DNA of 64,000 nucleotides from Virgifigura deserti (GTDB taxonomy: Bacteria; Pseudomonadota; Alphaproteobacteria; Dongiales; Dongiaceae), in assembly GCA_003576685.1 (NCBI GenBank), contig QOZR01000011.1, positions 62,001 to 126,000 on the forward strand, in the 5' to 3' direction. The translations under genes and the position numbers were made by a program. How positions within the stretch are numbered: position 1 is the first letter of the stretch; each line of letters begins with the position of its first letter. Positions 54,897-63,435 of this stretch are shown in pieces. The notes beneath the pieces are model-generated. The model did no database searches. It had not been told where the DNA came from and saw nothing but the letters and a program-made list of their open reading frames with translations.

Positions 54897-54926
54897 TTGA
54901 CAGGATCAGGAATATAAACCTATAAT
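54897..54926 (+). promoter_or_regulatory. Promoter of promoter-terminator module B
   Basis: Consensus TTGACA (54897-54902), an 18-base spacer and TATAAT (54921-54926), with the start near 54933. The spacer and downstream region resemble module A at 39153 over about 80 bases. It precedes the neck and tail genes. Confidence 0.88.
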
Positions 54927-54942
54927 CTAGATATTCTTGGAT

Positions 54943-54980
54943 GGGGTCGTGCGCCGATGGGCCGCGGTCCCTTTTTCTTT
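54943..54980 (+). terminator. Terminator of module B
   Basis: Nine base pairs with G-T pairs (54943-54951 with 54963-54971) followed by TTTTTCTTT (54972-54980), about 45 nt after the predicted start. The loop differs from module A but the stem is kept, and GATGGGGTCGTGCGCCGA is the same in both. Confidence 0.75.
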
Positions 54981-55032
54981 GCCGGCCTTCGCTGCGCCGC
55001 CCGGCCGATCCGCCATTTCGGAGACAGTCTCG

Positions 55033-55362
55033 ATGCGCAAACGGGTTCTGGGCTTCGACCCTCTGACAGGTCTGCTCGAGTATCACAGCTACGATCCCCT
55101 TACCGGCCGGACGACCATCGAGAGCGTGCAGGACGTGGCGCCGGTTCTGGAGCGTAACAAGGCGCTGCAGACTGCTGACGACCAGGGCTGGTCCCGCACG
55201 CGGGAGGTGCGTCGCGCCGCGGCCATTCCGGACATCATCATTCTGAAATGGCGCAGCGAGGACGGCATCGACCTGTTCGATCGCAATCACTGGCCGGCGG
55301 TGAGGCGGAAGCTGAACAGCAGCGAATATCGCTATCTGCGCACCGCGCCCGGCCGACTCTAG
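55033..55362 (+). CDS. Phage neck-region protein, unknown function
   Basis: A 109-residue protein with LEYHSYDPLTGRTTIESVQDVAPVLERNK and IIILKWRSEDGIDLFDRNHW. Proteins of this look recur next to adaptor genes of short-tailed phages, but I cannot name a function. GGAG precedes the ATG at 55033 by 12 bases. It is the first gene under module B, so it opens the tail operon. Confidence 0.62.
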   Translation: MRKRVLGFDPLTGLLEYHSYDPLTGRTTIESVQDVAPVLERNKALQTADDQGWSRTREVRRAAAIPDIIILKWRSEDGIDLFDRNHWPAVRRKLNSSEYRYLRTAPGRL

Positions 55363-55374
55363 GAGAAATCGATC

Positions 55375-56004
55375 ATGGCGCTTGCCACCTATGCGGACCT
55401 GAAGAGTGCGATCGCGAACTGGCTCGCGCGGCCGGACGACCCGACCCTGACGCCGTTCATTCCCGACTTCATCGCGCTGGCCGAGACGCGGATAAACCGC
55501 GACCTGCGGCTGCGCGCGATGGAGACGCGGGCGACCGCGAGCCTGACGGGCGGCTATGTCGCGCTGCCGCCGGGCTTTCTGGAGATGCGGAACTTTCAGC
55601 TGAACACGAATCCGGTGACGGCGCTGTCCTATGTGACGCCGCAGCAGCTCGACGCGAGCTGGGCCGGATCGAGCGCCGGCCGCCCGGTCGTCTACACCAT
55701 CATCGGCGACGCGATCCAGGTCGGGCCGGCGCCGGATGCCGCCTATGACGCCGAGATGGCCTATTACAAGAAGATCGACGCCCTCTCGCCCAGCCGGCCG
55801 GCGAACCGGCTGCTGACCGGCGCACCGGACATCTATCTCTATGCCAGTCTCCTCGAGGCGACGCCGTTTCTGATGAACGACGAGCGGCTGCCGGTCTGGA
55901 GCGCAGCCTATGAGAATGCCGTGCGCGCCGCAATGACGGCGGAGGATCGGGCCCGCTGGGGCGGCTCCGTGCTCCAGGTCCGCGGGGATCGGCCGGCGCT
56001 CTAG
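55375..56004 (+). CDS. Head-tail adaptor protein
   Basis: A 209-residue protein similar to P22 gp4-type and other podoviral adaptors, which bind the portal and connect the tail. The helical start (MALATYADLKSAIANWLARPD) with LAETRINRDLRLRAMETR is followed by a beta region and LLTGAPDIYLYASLLEATPFLMND near the end, typical of this group. GGAGAAATCG precedes the ATG. It follows the upstream gene after 12 bases. Confidence 0.78.
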   Translation: MALATYADLKSAIANWLARPDDPTLTPFIPDFIALAETRINRDLRLRAMETRATASLTGGYVALPPGFLEMRNFQLNTNPVTALSYVTPQQLDASWAGSSAGRPVVYTIIGDAIQVGPAPDAAYDAEMAYYKKIDALSPSRPANRLLTGAPDIYLYASLLEATPFLMNDERLPVWSAAYENAVRAAMTAEDRARWGGSVLQVRGDRPAL

Positions 56005-56046
56005 AAGCGCGCGATCGCTCGTTCCCGATTGCAAGGAGACAAGACG

Positions 56047-56475
56047 ATGGCCATCACCCAGGCGATGTGTGACAGCTTCAAGCGCGAACTGCTTCAGGGC
56101 ATCCACCGTTTCAACGCGGCGGACGGGCACGATTTCAAGGTTGCCCTCTATAGCAGCGCGGCAAACCTTGGCGCCGCGACGACCGTCTATACGACCAGCG
56201 GCGAGATCTCCGGGGCGGGATATGCGGCCGGCGGCAAGTCGCTGAGTCGCGTCGATCCGACAGCCGCCGGCGGTACCGCCTATACCGACTTCGCGGATAT
56301 CTCGTGGGACGGCGCCAGCTTCACCGCGCGCGCTGCCCTGATCTACAACGCCAGCGACGGCAACCGGGCCGTGGCGGTGCTGGATTTCGGTGCGGACAAG
56401 ACCGTCTCGTCGGGCACTTTCACGATCCAGTTCCCGGCGGCGGATCCGGCCAGCGCGATTATCCGGATCGGCTGA
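56047..56475 (+). CDS. Phage structural protein, unknown function
   Basis: A 142-residue protein, MAITQAMCDSFKRELLQG at the start, with VYTTSGEISGAGYAAGGKSL and a beta-rich C-terminus. Proteins of this kind occur in many tailed phages, perhaps as capsid decoration or tail components. AAGGAGAC gives a strong ribosome-binding site for the ATG at 56047. It is part of the tail operon. Confidence 0.7.
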   Translation: MAITQAMCDSFKRELLQGIHRFNAADGHDFKVALYSSAANLGAATTVYTTSGEISGAGYAAGGKSLSRVDPTAAGGTAYTDFADISWDGASFTARAALIYNASDGNRAVAVLDFGADKTVSSGTFTIQFPAADPASAIIRIG

Positions 56476-56524
56476 TATGGATGTCCATATGGCCGCAATC
56501 ATCTTCATCGGCGGATAACGGGCC

Positions 56525-57520
56525 ATGGCGACGATCCTCGCCTTCGGCGTCTCGCCGGCCGCCAATTACACGGCGGAATCTTCGCGGAACACGGAAACAA
56601 TCGCCGGCTTCACGATGCCGGCCGGCGCCAATGCGCTGTATTTCGGTGTGTCCTACCGCAGCACTGGCGATGCGGCGATTTCCAGCATCGACTGGAACGG
56701 CGACACCAGCGCCGTTGCGGTCAATTCGGTTAAGACGGGCGGCGGCAGTTACTACGCGAAGCTCTGGAAGCTCCCCGGCGCAACGCCGGGCACCGGCGAT
56801 GTAACCGTTACCGTCGCAGCCAACGTTCAGGCACTGCGGCTGTTCGTCTGGGCCGTCGGTGGCGTCGATACTCTCGACGACATTGGCGTTTCGCCGACCT
56901 TCACGGGCGTGGGCTTCAACACTAGCGGCGGCGATAACTTCTACACGCCGGAGGCGGACGGCAGCCTGTTGCTCGCCGTGGTCGCCGGCATCGACGACGA
57001 CAGCGAGCCCAGCGGCAGCTATGCCAGCGGATGGGAATTGGACGAAGAAGCGGGGGCCTTTCACGGAAACGACGCCGCGTCGGGCTATAGCGGGTTCTTC
57101 CATAAGCAAGGCTCCGCGGCGGGCATTCAAGAGAGCTTCACTATTACTTTCTCGGATGGAGGCGCCAAGGCATTGGCGTTGATGGAGATCCGCGCCGCTG
57201 AGAACACAGGCGGCTCCGACGTCGTCGTGTTTCCGTCGGGCATCGCCGTCATGGGAGCTGTCGGGAGTGTCGGGGTCGGGATCGACTGCGCCGTGGCGGT
57301 CGTGGGCGTTTCGGGGATCGGGGCGGCTGGAAGCGCCACGGTCGACACGGCCGGTGATGCGATGATCGCGGTGTCCGGCATCTCGGGAATCGGAAGCGTC
57401 GGAGCGGCGACGATCTTCGGCTGGGCGCAGGCGGCGGATGCGTCAGGCAGCTGGTCCGGCGAGGGCGAGGCGAACGATATCTGGGCAGCAATTCCTGTAG
57501 CGCCGGGAGGGTGGTCATGA
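56525..57520 (+). CDS. Phage structural protein with Gly/Val/Ala-rich repeat tail
   Basis: A 331-residue protein. The N-terminal two-thirds look like a beta-sandwich (WAVGGVDTLDDIGVSPTFTGV; GSLLLAVVAGIDDDSEPSGS). The C-terminus from about 230 repeats a short motif: VMGAVGSVGVGID, VSGIGAAGSATVD, ISGIGSVGAATIFG. Such glycine-valine repeats are known in phage tail and virion proteins of alphaproteobacteria. It starts with its own ATG after GATAACGGGCC and ends in an ATGA overlap with the next gene. Confidence 0.65.
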   Translation: MATILAFGVSPAANYTAESSRNTETIAGFTMPAGANALYFGVSYRSTGDAAISSIDWNGDTSAVAVNSVKTGGGSYYAKLWKLPGATPGTGDVTVTVAANVQALRLFVWAVGGVDTLDDIGVSPTFTGVGFNTSGGDNFYTPEADGSLLLAVVAGIDDDSEPSGSYASGWELDEEAGAFHGNDAASGYSGFFHKQGSAAGIQESFTITFSDGGAKALALMEIRAAENTGGSDVVVFPSGIAVMGAVGSVGVGIDCAVAVVGVSGIGAAGSATVDTAGDAMIAVSGISGIGSVGAATIFGWAQAADASGSWSGEGEANDIWAAIPVAPGGWS

Positions 57521-58989
57521 TTCCAGTAGGGGACTATCGTCCGGATCTGCCGGACTTCCAGAATCCGGGAGCGACCCGGGCGCTGAACGTGCTTCCGTCG
57601 GCGACGAGCTATCGGCCGCTCAGCGGACTCGTCGCCTATAGCGACGCGCTGGCAGGGCGTTGCCAGGGCGCATTCGCGACGCGCGATTCTTCCGCGAATG
57701 TCTTCAACTTCGCCGGCGATGCCGGCCATCTCTATCACCTCGACGGCGCCGCTTGGACGGGCGTCACGCGGGCCAGCGGCGGCCCCTATGGCACGGCATC
57801 CGATGGCGGCTGGAGCTTCACCCAGTTCGGCGATCTCGTGATCGCGGTCAACGGCGTCGACGCGCCGCAGAGCTGGGCGCTTGGGAGCGCCACCCGTTTC
57901 GCTGCGCTGGCCGGCGATCCGCCATTCGGGCGCTTCGTCTCGACAGTGCGCGATTTCGTGGTGATCGGTCGCATCAGCGGCTTTCCCAACCGGGTCCAAT
58001 GGAGCGGGATCAACAATCCGGAAACCTGGTCCCCCTCGGCTGCGACGCAGGCCGACTTCCAGACGCTTCCGGACGGCGGATGGGTGCAGGGGCTGGTCGG
58101 CGGCGAGTACGGCATCGTCTTCCAAGAGCGGTCGATCAAGCGGATGACCTATATCGGTGCTCCGCTGATCTTCCAGTTCGACGAGATCGCGCGCAATCGC
58201 GGCGTTGTCGCCGAAGGATCGATCGCCAACTTCGAGACGACGGCGTTCTTTCTCGACAATGACGGCTTCCATGCCTTGATCGGCGGTCAGCAACTGCAGC
58301 CGATCGGCGACCAGAAGGTGGACAAGTCCTTCTGGCGGACGGTCGATCAGAATCACCTGCATCGCATCAGCGCGGCAATCGATCCGATCAACAAGTTGTA
58401 CATCGTTTCCTATCCGGGGAACGGCAGTGTCAACGGCACGCCGAACCGTCTGCTGATCTACAACTGGACCGCCGGGCGGTGGTCCGAAGCCGAAGTCGAG
58501 ATGGACCTGGTCTACCCGTCGCTGTCGGAATCCTCCTATACGCTGGACAGTCTCGACAGCGTTTCGAGCAGCCTCGACGCACTCGGCTTCTCCCTCGACT
58601 CGCGCAACTGGACCGGCGGCCTGATTCTGCTTTCGGCCTTCGATCCGGCACGCCGGCTCAGCCTGTTCACCGGTCCCACGCTTCCGGCGACCGTGGACAC
58701 CGGCGAGGCGCAGCTGTTTCCCGGCCGGCGGGCGGTGATCTCGTCGGTGCGGCCGATCGTCGAGGGCGGTCTTTCGACAGGGACGGAGCCGTCCATCCAA
58801 CTCGGCGTACGGAACCGGACGATGGACGAGGTAGCTTGGGGACCGGCGACCCGCACCAACATTCATGGCGAATGCCCTGCGCGGTCGGCGGGACGGTATC
58901 ATCGGGCGCGGATCAGCCTGCCGGCCGGCGCGGAGTGGCGGCACATTCAGGGCGTCGATCTCGTCGCCAAACCGGAGGGGCGGCGATGA
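57517..58989 (+). CDS. Tail/DNA-stabilisation protein (P22 gp10-like)
   Basis: A 490-residue protein whose middle carries beta-propeller-like repeats (GGWSFTQFGDLVIAVNGVD; FVVIGRISGFPNRVQWSGINNPETW). The arrangement after an adaptor gene resembles P22 packaged-DNA-stabilisation gp10, which closes the neck. GGAGGGTGGTC precedes the ATG at 57517, which overlaps the preceding stop. The functional call is by fold and position. Confidence 0.72.
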   Translation: MIPVGDYRPDLPDFQNPGATRALNVLPSATSYRPLSGLVAYSDALAGRCQGAFATRDSSANVFNFAGDAGHLYHLDGAAWTGVTRASGGPYGTASDGGWSFTQFGDLVIAVNGVDAPQSWALGSATRFAALAGDPPFGRFVSTVRDFVVIGRISGFPNRVQWSGINNPETWSPSAATQADFQTLPDGGWVQGLVGGEYGIVFQERSIKRMTYIGAPLIFQFDEIARNRGVVAEGSIANFETTAFFLDNDGFHALIGGQQLQPIGDQKVDKSFWRTVDQNHLHRISAAIDPINKLYIVSYPGNGSVNGTPNRLLIYNWTAGRWSEAEVEMDLVYPSLSESSYTLDSLDSVSSSLDALGFSLDSRNWTGGLILLSAFDPARRLSLFTGPTLPATVDTGEAQLFPGRRAVISSVRPIVEGGLSTGTEPSIQLGVRNRTMDEVAWGPATRTNIHGECPARSAGRYHRARISLPAGAEWRHIQGVDLVAKPEGRR

Positions 58990-59318
58990 TGAGCTTCCCC
59001 GGGACGAGTTTCCCCAGCCTGCCGCCCGGCGGCGGCGACCCGCGACAGGTCGCCACCGTGGTCAATCGGATGAACCAGGGCAAGCTCAACTGTACGGGGG
59101 AGCTGACCCTCTCGGCCGCCCAATCCAGCACAACCGTCAGCGACCCGCGCGCAGGAGTCGGAAGCACCATTCTTCTCATCCCGCTGACCCCGAGCGCCGC
59201 GGCGGAGCAGGCCGCCGGTGGCTTGTATCTGTCCGCGCGCGCCAACGGCAGCTTCGTCGTCGGTCATGCGGACACGGCGCAAGCCGATCGCCGGTTCGGC
59301 TACGCGATCATCGGTTAG
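58986..59318 (+). CDS. Small phage tail-region protein
   Basis: A 110-residue protein with PSLPPGGGDPRQVATVVNRMNQGKL near the start and a beta-rich body (STILLIPLTPSAAAEQAAGG). It overlaps the preceding stop (ATGATG), so it is coupled to the tail protein. Small proteins of this look follow gp10-like genes in several podoviruses, but I cannot name the function. Confidence 0.65.
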   Translation: MMSFPGTSFPSLPPGGGDPRQVATVVNRMNQGKLNCTGELTLSAAQSSTTVSDPRAGVGSTILLIPLTPSAAAEQAAGGLYLSARANGSFVVGHADTAQADRRFGYAIIG

Positions 59319-59382
59319 GGCTCCACGTCGTCATCGATCGTCGAAACCCTCAGAAGGCGAGGCGTCTCGCCAGGAGTTGCCC

Positions 59383-59748
59383 ATGCTGCTTGGCCAGCTA
59401 CCCAGTCAGATCACCGCCGGTTCGACCGGCATGTATTCGGGCGCCGGATACGCACCGGCCCTGATGCAGGCCTTCCTCAACCGCTTCGGTCCGTACCGGC
59501 TTCAGCCTTACGAGGTGCCGCAGATCCCGGCGCAGTTCATGGCGCCGACCTTCCAGCCCAGGGGATTGCGCGAATCGGGTCTGCTCACCCCGGCAGTTCC
59601 GCGGCAGTGGGAGAGTCGGTTCGGCGGCAATGGCCGGACTGGCGGTGGGCCGCGGAGTGCCGACCGCAACGGCGCGAACAGGTCCGGCGGCAAGGCAAGC
59701 GGTCCCGGCGGGCCTGCCGGCGGACGGTCCGGTCCCGTCTCGCGGTGA
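59383..59748 (+). CDS. Small phage protein, low complexity
   Basis: A 121-residue protein with an ordered N-terminal part (LLGQLPSQITAGSTGMYSG; ALMQAFLNRFGPYRLQPY) and a long Gly/Arg/Ser-rich C-terminal tail. CAGGAG precedes the ATG at 59383. It ends in an overlap with the next gene. Perhaps a virion or ejection accessory. Confidence 0.6.
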   Translation: MLLGQLPSQITAGSTGMYSGAGYAPALMQAFLNRFGPYRLQPYEVPQIPAQFMAPTFQPRGLRESGLLTPAVPRQWESRFGGNGRTGGGPRSADRNGANRSGGKASGPGGPAGGRSGPVSR

Positions 59749-60149
59749 CGGTCCGTATCAAGGCCGTGGCTCCGCCGGAATTGCCAGCGGTCTGGCCGTC
59801 CGTTGCCCCGCTTCTGGAGCGCGCCATTGCCAGGGAGCCGCTTTGGACCTTACGGGCCTTGAAGCAAATGTTGATCGCCGGACATAGCCGGCTCTGGATC
59901 GCCGCTGATGGCGATGGGATCAGGGCCGCTCTGGTAACACGCATCGTGACATATCCGGCGGGACGACTCTGTGACCTGACATGGTGCGCCGGAACGGACC
60001 CCGGAGATTGGGCCGATGCGCTGGAGCCCATCGAGGCATGGGCCAGGGAGCAGGGATGCGGCGGCATGGAGATCACGGGAAGGCCAGGATGGGAGCGGCG
60101 GCTGCGCGGCTTCCATCGTTCATCAGTGATATTGCGGAAGGATTTTTGA
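59745..60149 (+). CDS. Phage protein with acetyltransferase-like fold
   Basis: A 134-residue protein starting at a GTG inside the stop of the preceding gene. Elements such as SRLWIAADGDGIRAALVTRIV and ALEPIEAWAREQGCGGMEITGR look like the strands and helices of a GNAT fold, but the acetyl-CoA loop is not clear. Phages with similar layouts carry an equivalent gene here, of unknown function; it may be structural. Confidence 0.55.
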   Translation: MTVRIKAVAPPELPAVWPSVAPLLERAIAREPLWTLRALKQMLIAGHSRLWIAADGDGIRAALVTRIVTYPAGRLCDLTWCAGTDPGDWADALEPIEAWAREQGCGGMEITGRPGWERRLRGFHRSSVILRKDF

Positions 60150-60152
60150 GCG

Positions 60153-60992
60153 ATGGCCAAAGGCGGTAGCAACACCACCACACAGACCTCGGAGCCGTGG
60201 TCCGAGCAGATCCCCTATCTCAAGAACATCTTCAGCGAGGCTGAACGGCTCTACACCGCGCCGGGGCCGAACCACTTCCCCGGCACGACGGTTGCGCCCT
60301 TCGCGCCCGAGACGGAGCTGGCGCTTAACGCCCAGGCCGCACGGGCGATGGCGGGATCTCCCCTCACCAGGGTGGCCGGCGAGGCGCTGGGCGACACGCT
60401 GTCGGGCGGGTATCTCGGGGCGAACCCCTATTTGCAGGGCGCCATCGACAGCGCCGGGCGCGGAGTCGTCCGGAACTATCGGAATGCGGTGACGTCGGGG
60501 ATCGACAGCAGCTTTGCGCAGGCCGGCCGCTATGGTTCCGGCGCGCATGTCGCGGCGCATTCGAACGCGCAGCAGAATCTGGCCCAGCAGCTCGCCGATA
60601 TCTCGTCCGGCATGTCCTATCAGAACTATGGTGACGAACGGGCGCGCATGCAGCAAGCGGCGACGGCCGCGCCGGGCCTGGCGCAGCAGGATTATTTGGA
60701 TATCGCGCAGCTCGCGGCGGTCGGTCGGGCGCGAGAGGGGATGGCCCAGAACCTCATCGACGATCAGGTCGCACGGTTCAACTTCGCCCAGCAGCTTCCC
60801 TACAACAAGCTGGCGCAATATGCGGGCCTCATTCAGGGGAACTATGGCGGCACCAGCACAACAACGCAGTCTTCTGGCGGTGCGGGTCCGCTCGGCGGTG
60901 CCGCGACCGGATTCACGCTCGGGGGACAAGTGGGTGGACCCTGGGGAGCGGCAATCGGCGCCGGTCTGGGCGGGCTGCTGAGCCTCTGGTGA
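60153..60992 (+). CDS. Virion protein, likely DNA-ejection or internal core component
   Basis: A 279-residue helical protein with NTTTQTSEPWSEQIPYLKNI at the start, a body of Ala/Gln-rich helices (SNAQQNLAQQLADISSGMSY) and a Gly-rich, membrane-active tail (GAATGFTLGGQVGGPWGAAIGAGLGGLL). This outline is common in short-tailed phages of alphaproteobacteria and resembles ejection proteins that form a trans-envelope channel. The role is inferred from composition and position before the fibre. Confidence 0.68.
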   Translation: MAKGGSNTTTQTSEPWSEQIPYLKNIFSEAERLYTAPGPNHFPGTTVAPFAPETELALNAQAARAMAGSPLTRVAGEALGDTLSGGYLGANPYLQGAIDSAGRGVVRNYRNAVTSGIDSSFAQAGRYGSGAHVAAHSNAQQNLAQQLADISSGMSYQNYGDERARMQQAATAAPGLAQQDYLDIAQLAAVGRAREGMAQNLIDDQVARFNFAQQLPYNKLAQYAGLIQGNYGGTSTTTQSSGGAGPLGGAATGFTLGGQVGGPWGAAIGAGLGGLLSLW

Positions 60993-61057
60993 CGGCGGAG
61001 GGATTGGCGTCAAGCCGACTTCCGCGCTGTCCATTCAATGCATAACGGGAGCATGCC

Positions 61058-62200
61058 ATGGCAGGCATCAAAGACTACTCGCCGGTCCCGGCGAGCAATA
61101 CCGCCCTCTTTCCCGAGGGTATGGCGCCCTCGGCCGTCAATGACGGCATGCGCCAGGTGCAGGCGGACATCCGTACCGAGGTTGCAAGCAAGGGGGCGGA
61201 TATCGCCTCCGCCGAGACCGTGGACCTCGGTGCGGCGACGGGCGATTTCGTGGACATCACCGGGACGACGACGATTGTTTCTCTCGGTACCGTCTCTGCG
61301 GGAATCCGGCGAACGGTCCGGTTCCGTGGCGCGCTTACGCTCACCCACAACGCAACCTCGCTCATTCTCCCCGGTGGGGCGAACATTACGACGGCGGACG
61401 GGGATATTGCGCGATTCCGGTCGCTGGAGTCGGGGAATTGGGTGTGCGAGGGGTATAGCAGGGCAGATGGAACGGCGGTCAACGACGGGAACTATGCGAA
61501 GCTGGATACCGCTAATATCTTCGCGGAAGACCTGACAATCCGGTCGGACGACGCTGGGACATCCCTTGAGCCAACTCTCACGTTTAACCGAAACAACACC
61601 TCACCGGCCGCGTCGGATAGTGTCGGGTCGCTCGTACTATCGGGTCGTAACGCGGCCGATGAAGCCATGATCTACGGGCGGCTGCGATCTCAGATCGACG
61701 ATCCGACGGATGGGAGCGAAGACGGCCGGTTGATCTTCGACACGGCCCAAGCCGGAGACACGTCCGTTCGGATGCAGTTGGCCGCCGGGCTGTTCATGAC
61801 GGGTGCGACCGGCGATGATCCAGGGGCAGGAAAGATAAACGCGACCGCGTATGAGGCCAACGGTGCGGCACTCCCGTTCCAAAAGGCCTATGAGAGTGGG
61901 CAGCAGGGGATTACCTCTGGGGGCACATTAACGCTGGCGCATTCACTAGGGTCCCAGCCGAAACTGTATATGGTCTTCCTCAAGTGCGTGTCGGCAGAAC
62001 ACGGCTACCACGTCGGTGACGAAGTAAATGTCCTGAATCTTCAAGGCACCCACCAAGGCGTGACGATCGTGCCGGATGCGACGAACCTAAACATCCAGTA
62101 CGGCCAAGCCGCAGCGCCTTTCAACGTCATCAATACGAGCGGCCAAGCCGTCAGTGCTACGAGCAGCCGATGGCGGGCCATCTTTCGGGCATGGGCGTAG
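61058..62200 (+). CDS. Tail fibre protein
   Basis: A 380-residue protein. The N-terminus (YSPVPASNTALFPEGMAPSAVND) is the standard virion-attachment start of podoviral fibres; the body is beta-rich with repeated Thr/Gly segments, and the C-terminal GQQGITSGGTLTLAHSLGSQPKLYMVFLKC resembles fibre tips. The lower conservation and GC in the C-terminal part fit a receptor-binding module exchanged between phages. Confidence 0.82.
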   Translation: MAGIKDYSPVPASNTALFPEGMAPSAVNDGMRQVQADIRTEVASKGADIASAETVDLGAATGDFVDITGTTTIVSLGTVSAGIRRTVRFRGALTLTHNATSLILPGGANITTADGDIARFRSLESGNWVCEGYSRADGTAVNDGNYAKLDTANIFAEDLTIRSDDAGTSLEPTLTFNRNNTSPAASDSVGSLVLSGRNAADEAMIYGRLRSQIDDPTDGSEDGRLIFDTAQAGDTSVRMQLAAGLFMTGATGDDPGAGKINATAYEANGAALPFQKAYESGQQGITSGGTLTLAHSLGSQPKLYMVFLKCVSAEHGYHVGDEVNVLNLQGTHQGVTIVPDATNLNIQYGQAAAPFNVINTSGQAVSATSSRWRAIFRAWA

Positions 62201-62248
62201 ACGTGGGCACTTGCCCATTGTAGCGTGTACAGCGCGAAGGGGGCGAGA

Positions 62249-63028
62249 TTGCTTAACACACTCATCAAGGCTGCTCTAAAGAGAGCCGGATACGGGGTTT
62301 ACAACCTTGCAGTGTACAAGGTGGTTCCACAAGATTCGCTTGTCGTTCCCCAAGGTAAGCTGCTGTACGACCCCAACGCCGAAGGGGTCTATGACCTGAA
62401 GACGAAAACGGTTGTGTCGAGGGTTCAGGCCCCGCACGAGCAGTCGCTCAACCTTGAGCGGGAGCATGAAAGGCTTCGGGCCTACGTCTTCAAGAACCCG
62501 GACAAGAGACTGTCGAAGGACCGCTACGCCAACGCACTGGCATGGCTTGACCCGGGTTCTGGGCTTCTGCTGGACGCTTGCACCCCAAGACCAAGGGCTG
62601 ATGTGCGGGAGAGGGTCGAGGGCCTTGGCTACACCTATCAGGCAATCGACCTGAACGACAGCAACCCAGAGGTATGCAAGGAAGACCTAACGAAACTGTC
62701 GTTCGAGACGGGTAGCGTCGCGCGGGTGCTGTCCTGTGACACGCTTGAGCATATCGAGGACTTCCCCGCAGCAATGCGAGAGATCTACCGAGTCCTTCAG
62801 GAAGACGGAATGGCGCTCATTCACGTGCCGTGCCGCTGGTGGGATCGGCCGGAAGGTGAGCCGATCAAGCCTGGTATCGACCAGTTCGGGCATGTTTACT
62901 ACCACTCGGCGCGCGAGTTGTTACGCCTTGCCTCGGATACGGGCTTCGTGATTGCCCGGGCTGGTCTCCTGCTCGATCCCGGCGCCGTTCTGATGGCGCT
63001 AGTTAAGAGTAAGCCTCTGCCGATCTAG
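62249..63028 (+). CDS. SAM-dependent methyltransferase next to the tail fibre
   Basis: A class I methyltransferase of about 259 residues. A weak SAM loop (GLLLDACTPRPRADV) is followed by a short AIDLND acidic motif, VLSCDTLEHIEDFPAAMREIYRVLQEDG with the usual EH after the fourth strand, and HVPCRWWDRP. Relatives modify sugars or polymer-linked groups, so it may change the host surface that the fibre recognises. GAAGGGGG precedes the TTG at 62249; a GTG at 62225 has none. Its codon use and GC look unlike its neighbours, suggesting recent gain. Confidence 0.75.
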   Translation: MLNTLIKAALKRAGYGVYNLAVYKVVPQDSLVVPQGKLLYDPNAEGVYDLKTKTVVSRVQAPHEQSLNLEREHERLRAYVFKNPDKRLSKDRYANALAWLDPGSGLLLDACTPRPRADVRERVEGLGYTYQAIDLNDSNPEVCKEDLTKLSFETGSVARVLSCDTLEHIEDFPAAMREIYRVLQEDGMALIHVPCRWWDRPEGEPIKPGIDQFGHVYYHSARELLRLASDTGFVIARAGLLLDPGAVLMALVKSKPLPI

Positions 63029-63053
63029 CGTCTCGCTTCATACCCTATCTCAC

Positions 63054-63077
63054 AGCCGCCGTCATGGCGGCTTTTTT
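63054..63077 (+). terminator. Terminator after the methyltransferase
   Basis: AGCCGCC (63054-63060) pairs with GGCGGCT (63066-63072) around a 5-base loop, followed by TTTTTT (63072-63077). It ends the tail operon 25 bases past the methyltransferase stop. Confidence 0.88.
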
Positions 63078-63158
63078 CATGGTCCGGTGCGTCGCGATGA
63101 CCGTCGCCGGCCAAGCCTGATTCGATCTGCAGCAAGACATTGCGAGGAGGTGATGCGC

Positions 63159-63350
63159 ATGACTTCACCGGCGCAGAAATTCGTGCTCGACGTCGTCGGT
63201 ATCGGCGGGGCGGTGGCGTTCTCGCCGGTTTGGCTTCAATGGCTAGAGTCCGGCGGGAAGGTGATCGCGATCGTCGGCGGATCGCTCATCATCCTCGGCC
63301 GGCTGTGGCTGGTATATCGCGAAATCCGGGCGAAGCGGCGGGGCGACTGA
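63159..63350 (+). CDS. Holin-like small membrane protein
   Basis: A 63-residue protein with two hydrophobic stretches (VLDVVGIGGAVAFSPVWLQWL and VIAIVGGSLIILGRLWLVY) and a short basic tail (REIRAKRRG), the outline of a class II holin. GAGGAGG lies eight bases before the ATG at 63159. It follows the terminator and opens the lysis genes. Confidence 0.66.
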   Translation: MTSPAQKFVLDVVGIGGAVAFSPVWLQWLESGGKVIAIVGGSLIILGRLWLVYREIRAKRRGD

Positions 63351-63435
63351 AGCGCTGCGCCGGCTTTCTCGACGATGTGACGAACGGGTCGGGATGCCCC
63401 GGCCGTGGATCCGGAACTACTGAAAGGACTCGATC

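Noticed and set aside
57127..58944. 605-codon antisense frame over the tail gene
   Set aside because: Covers two well-supported genes on the plus strand and has no recognisable motif.
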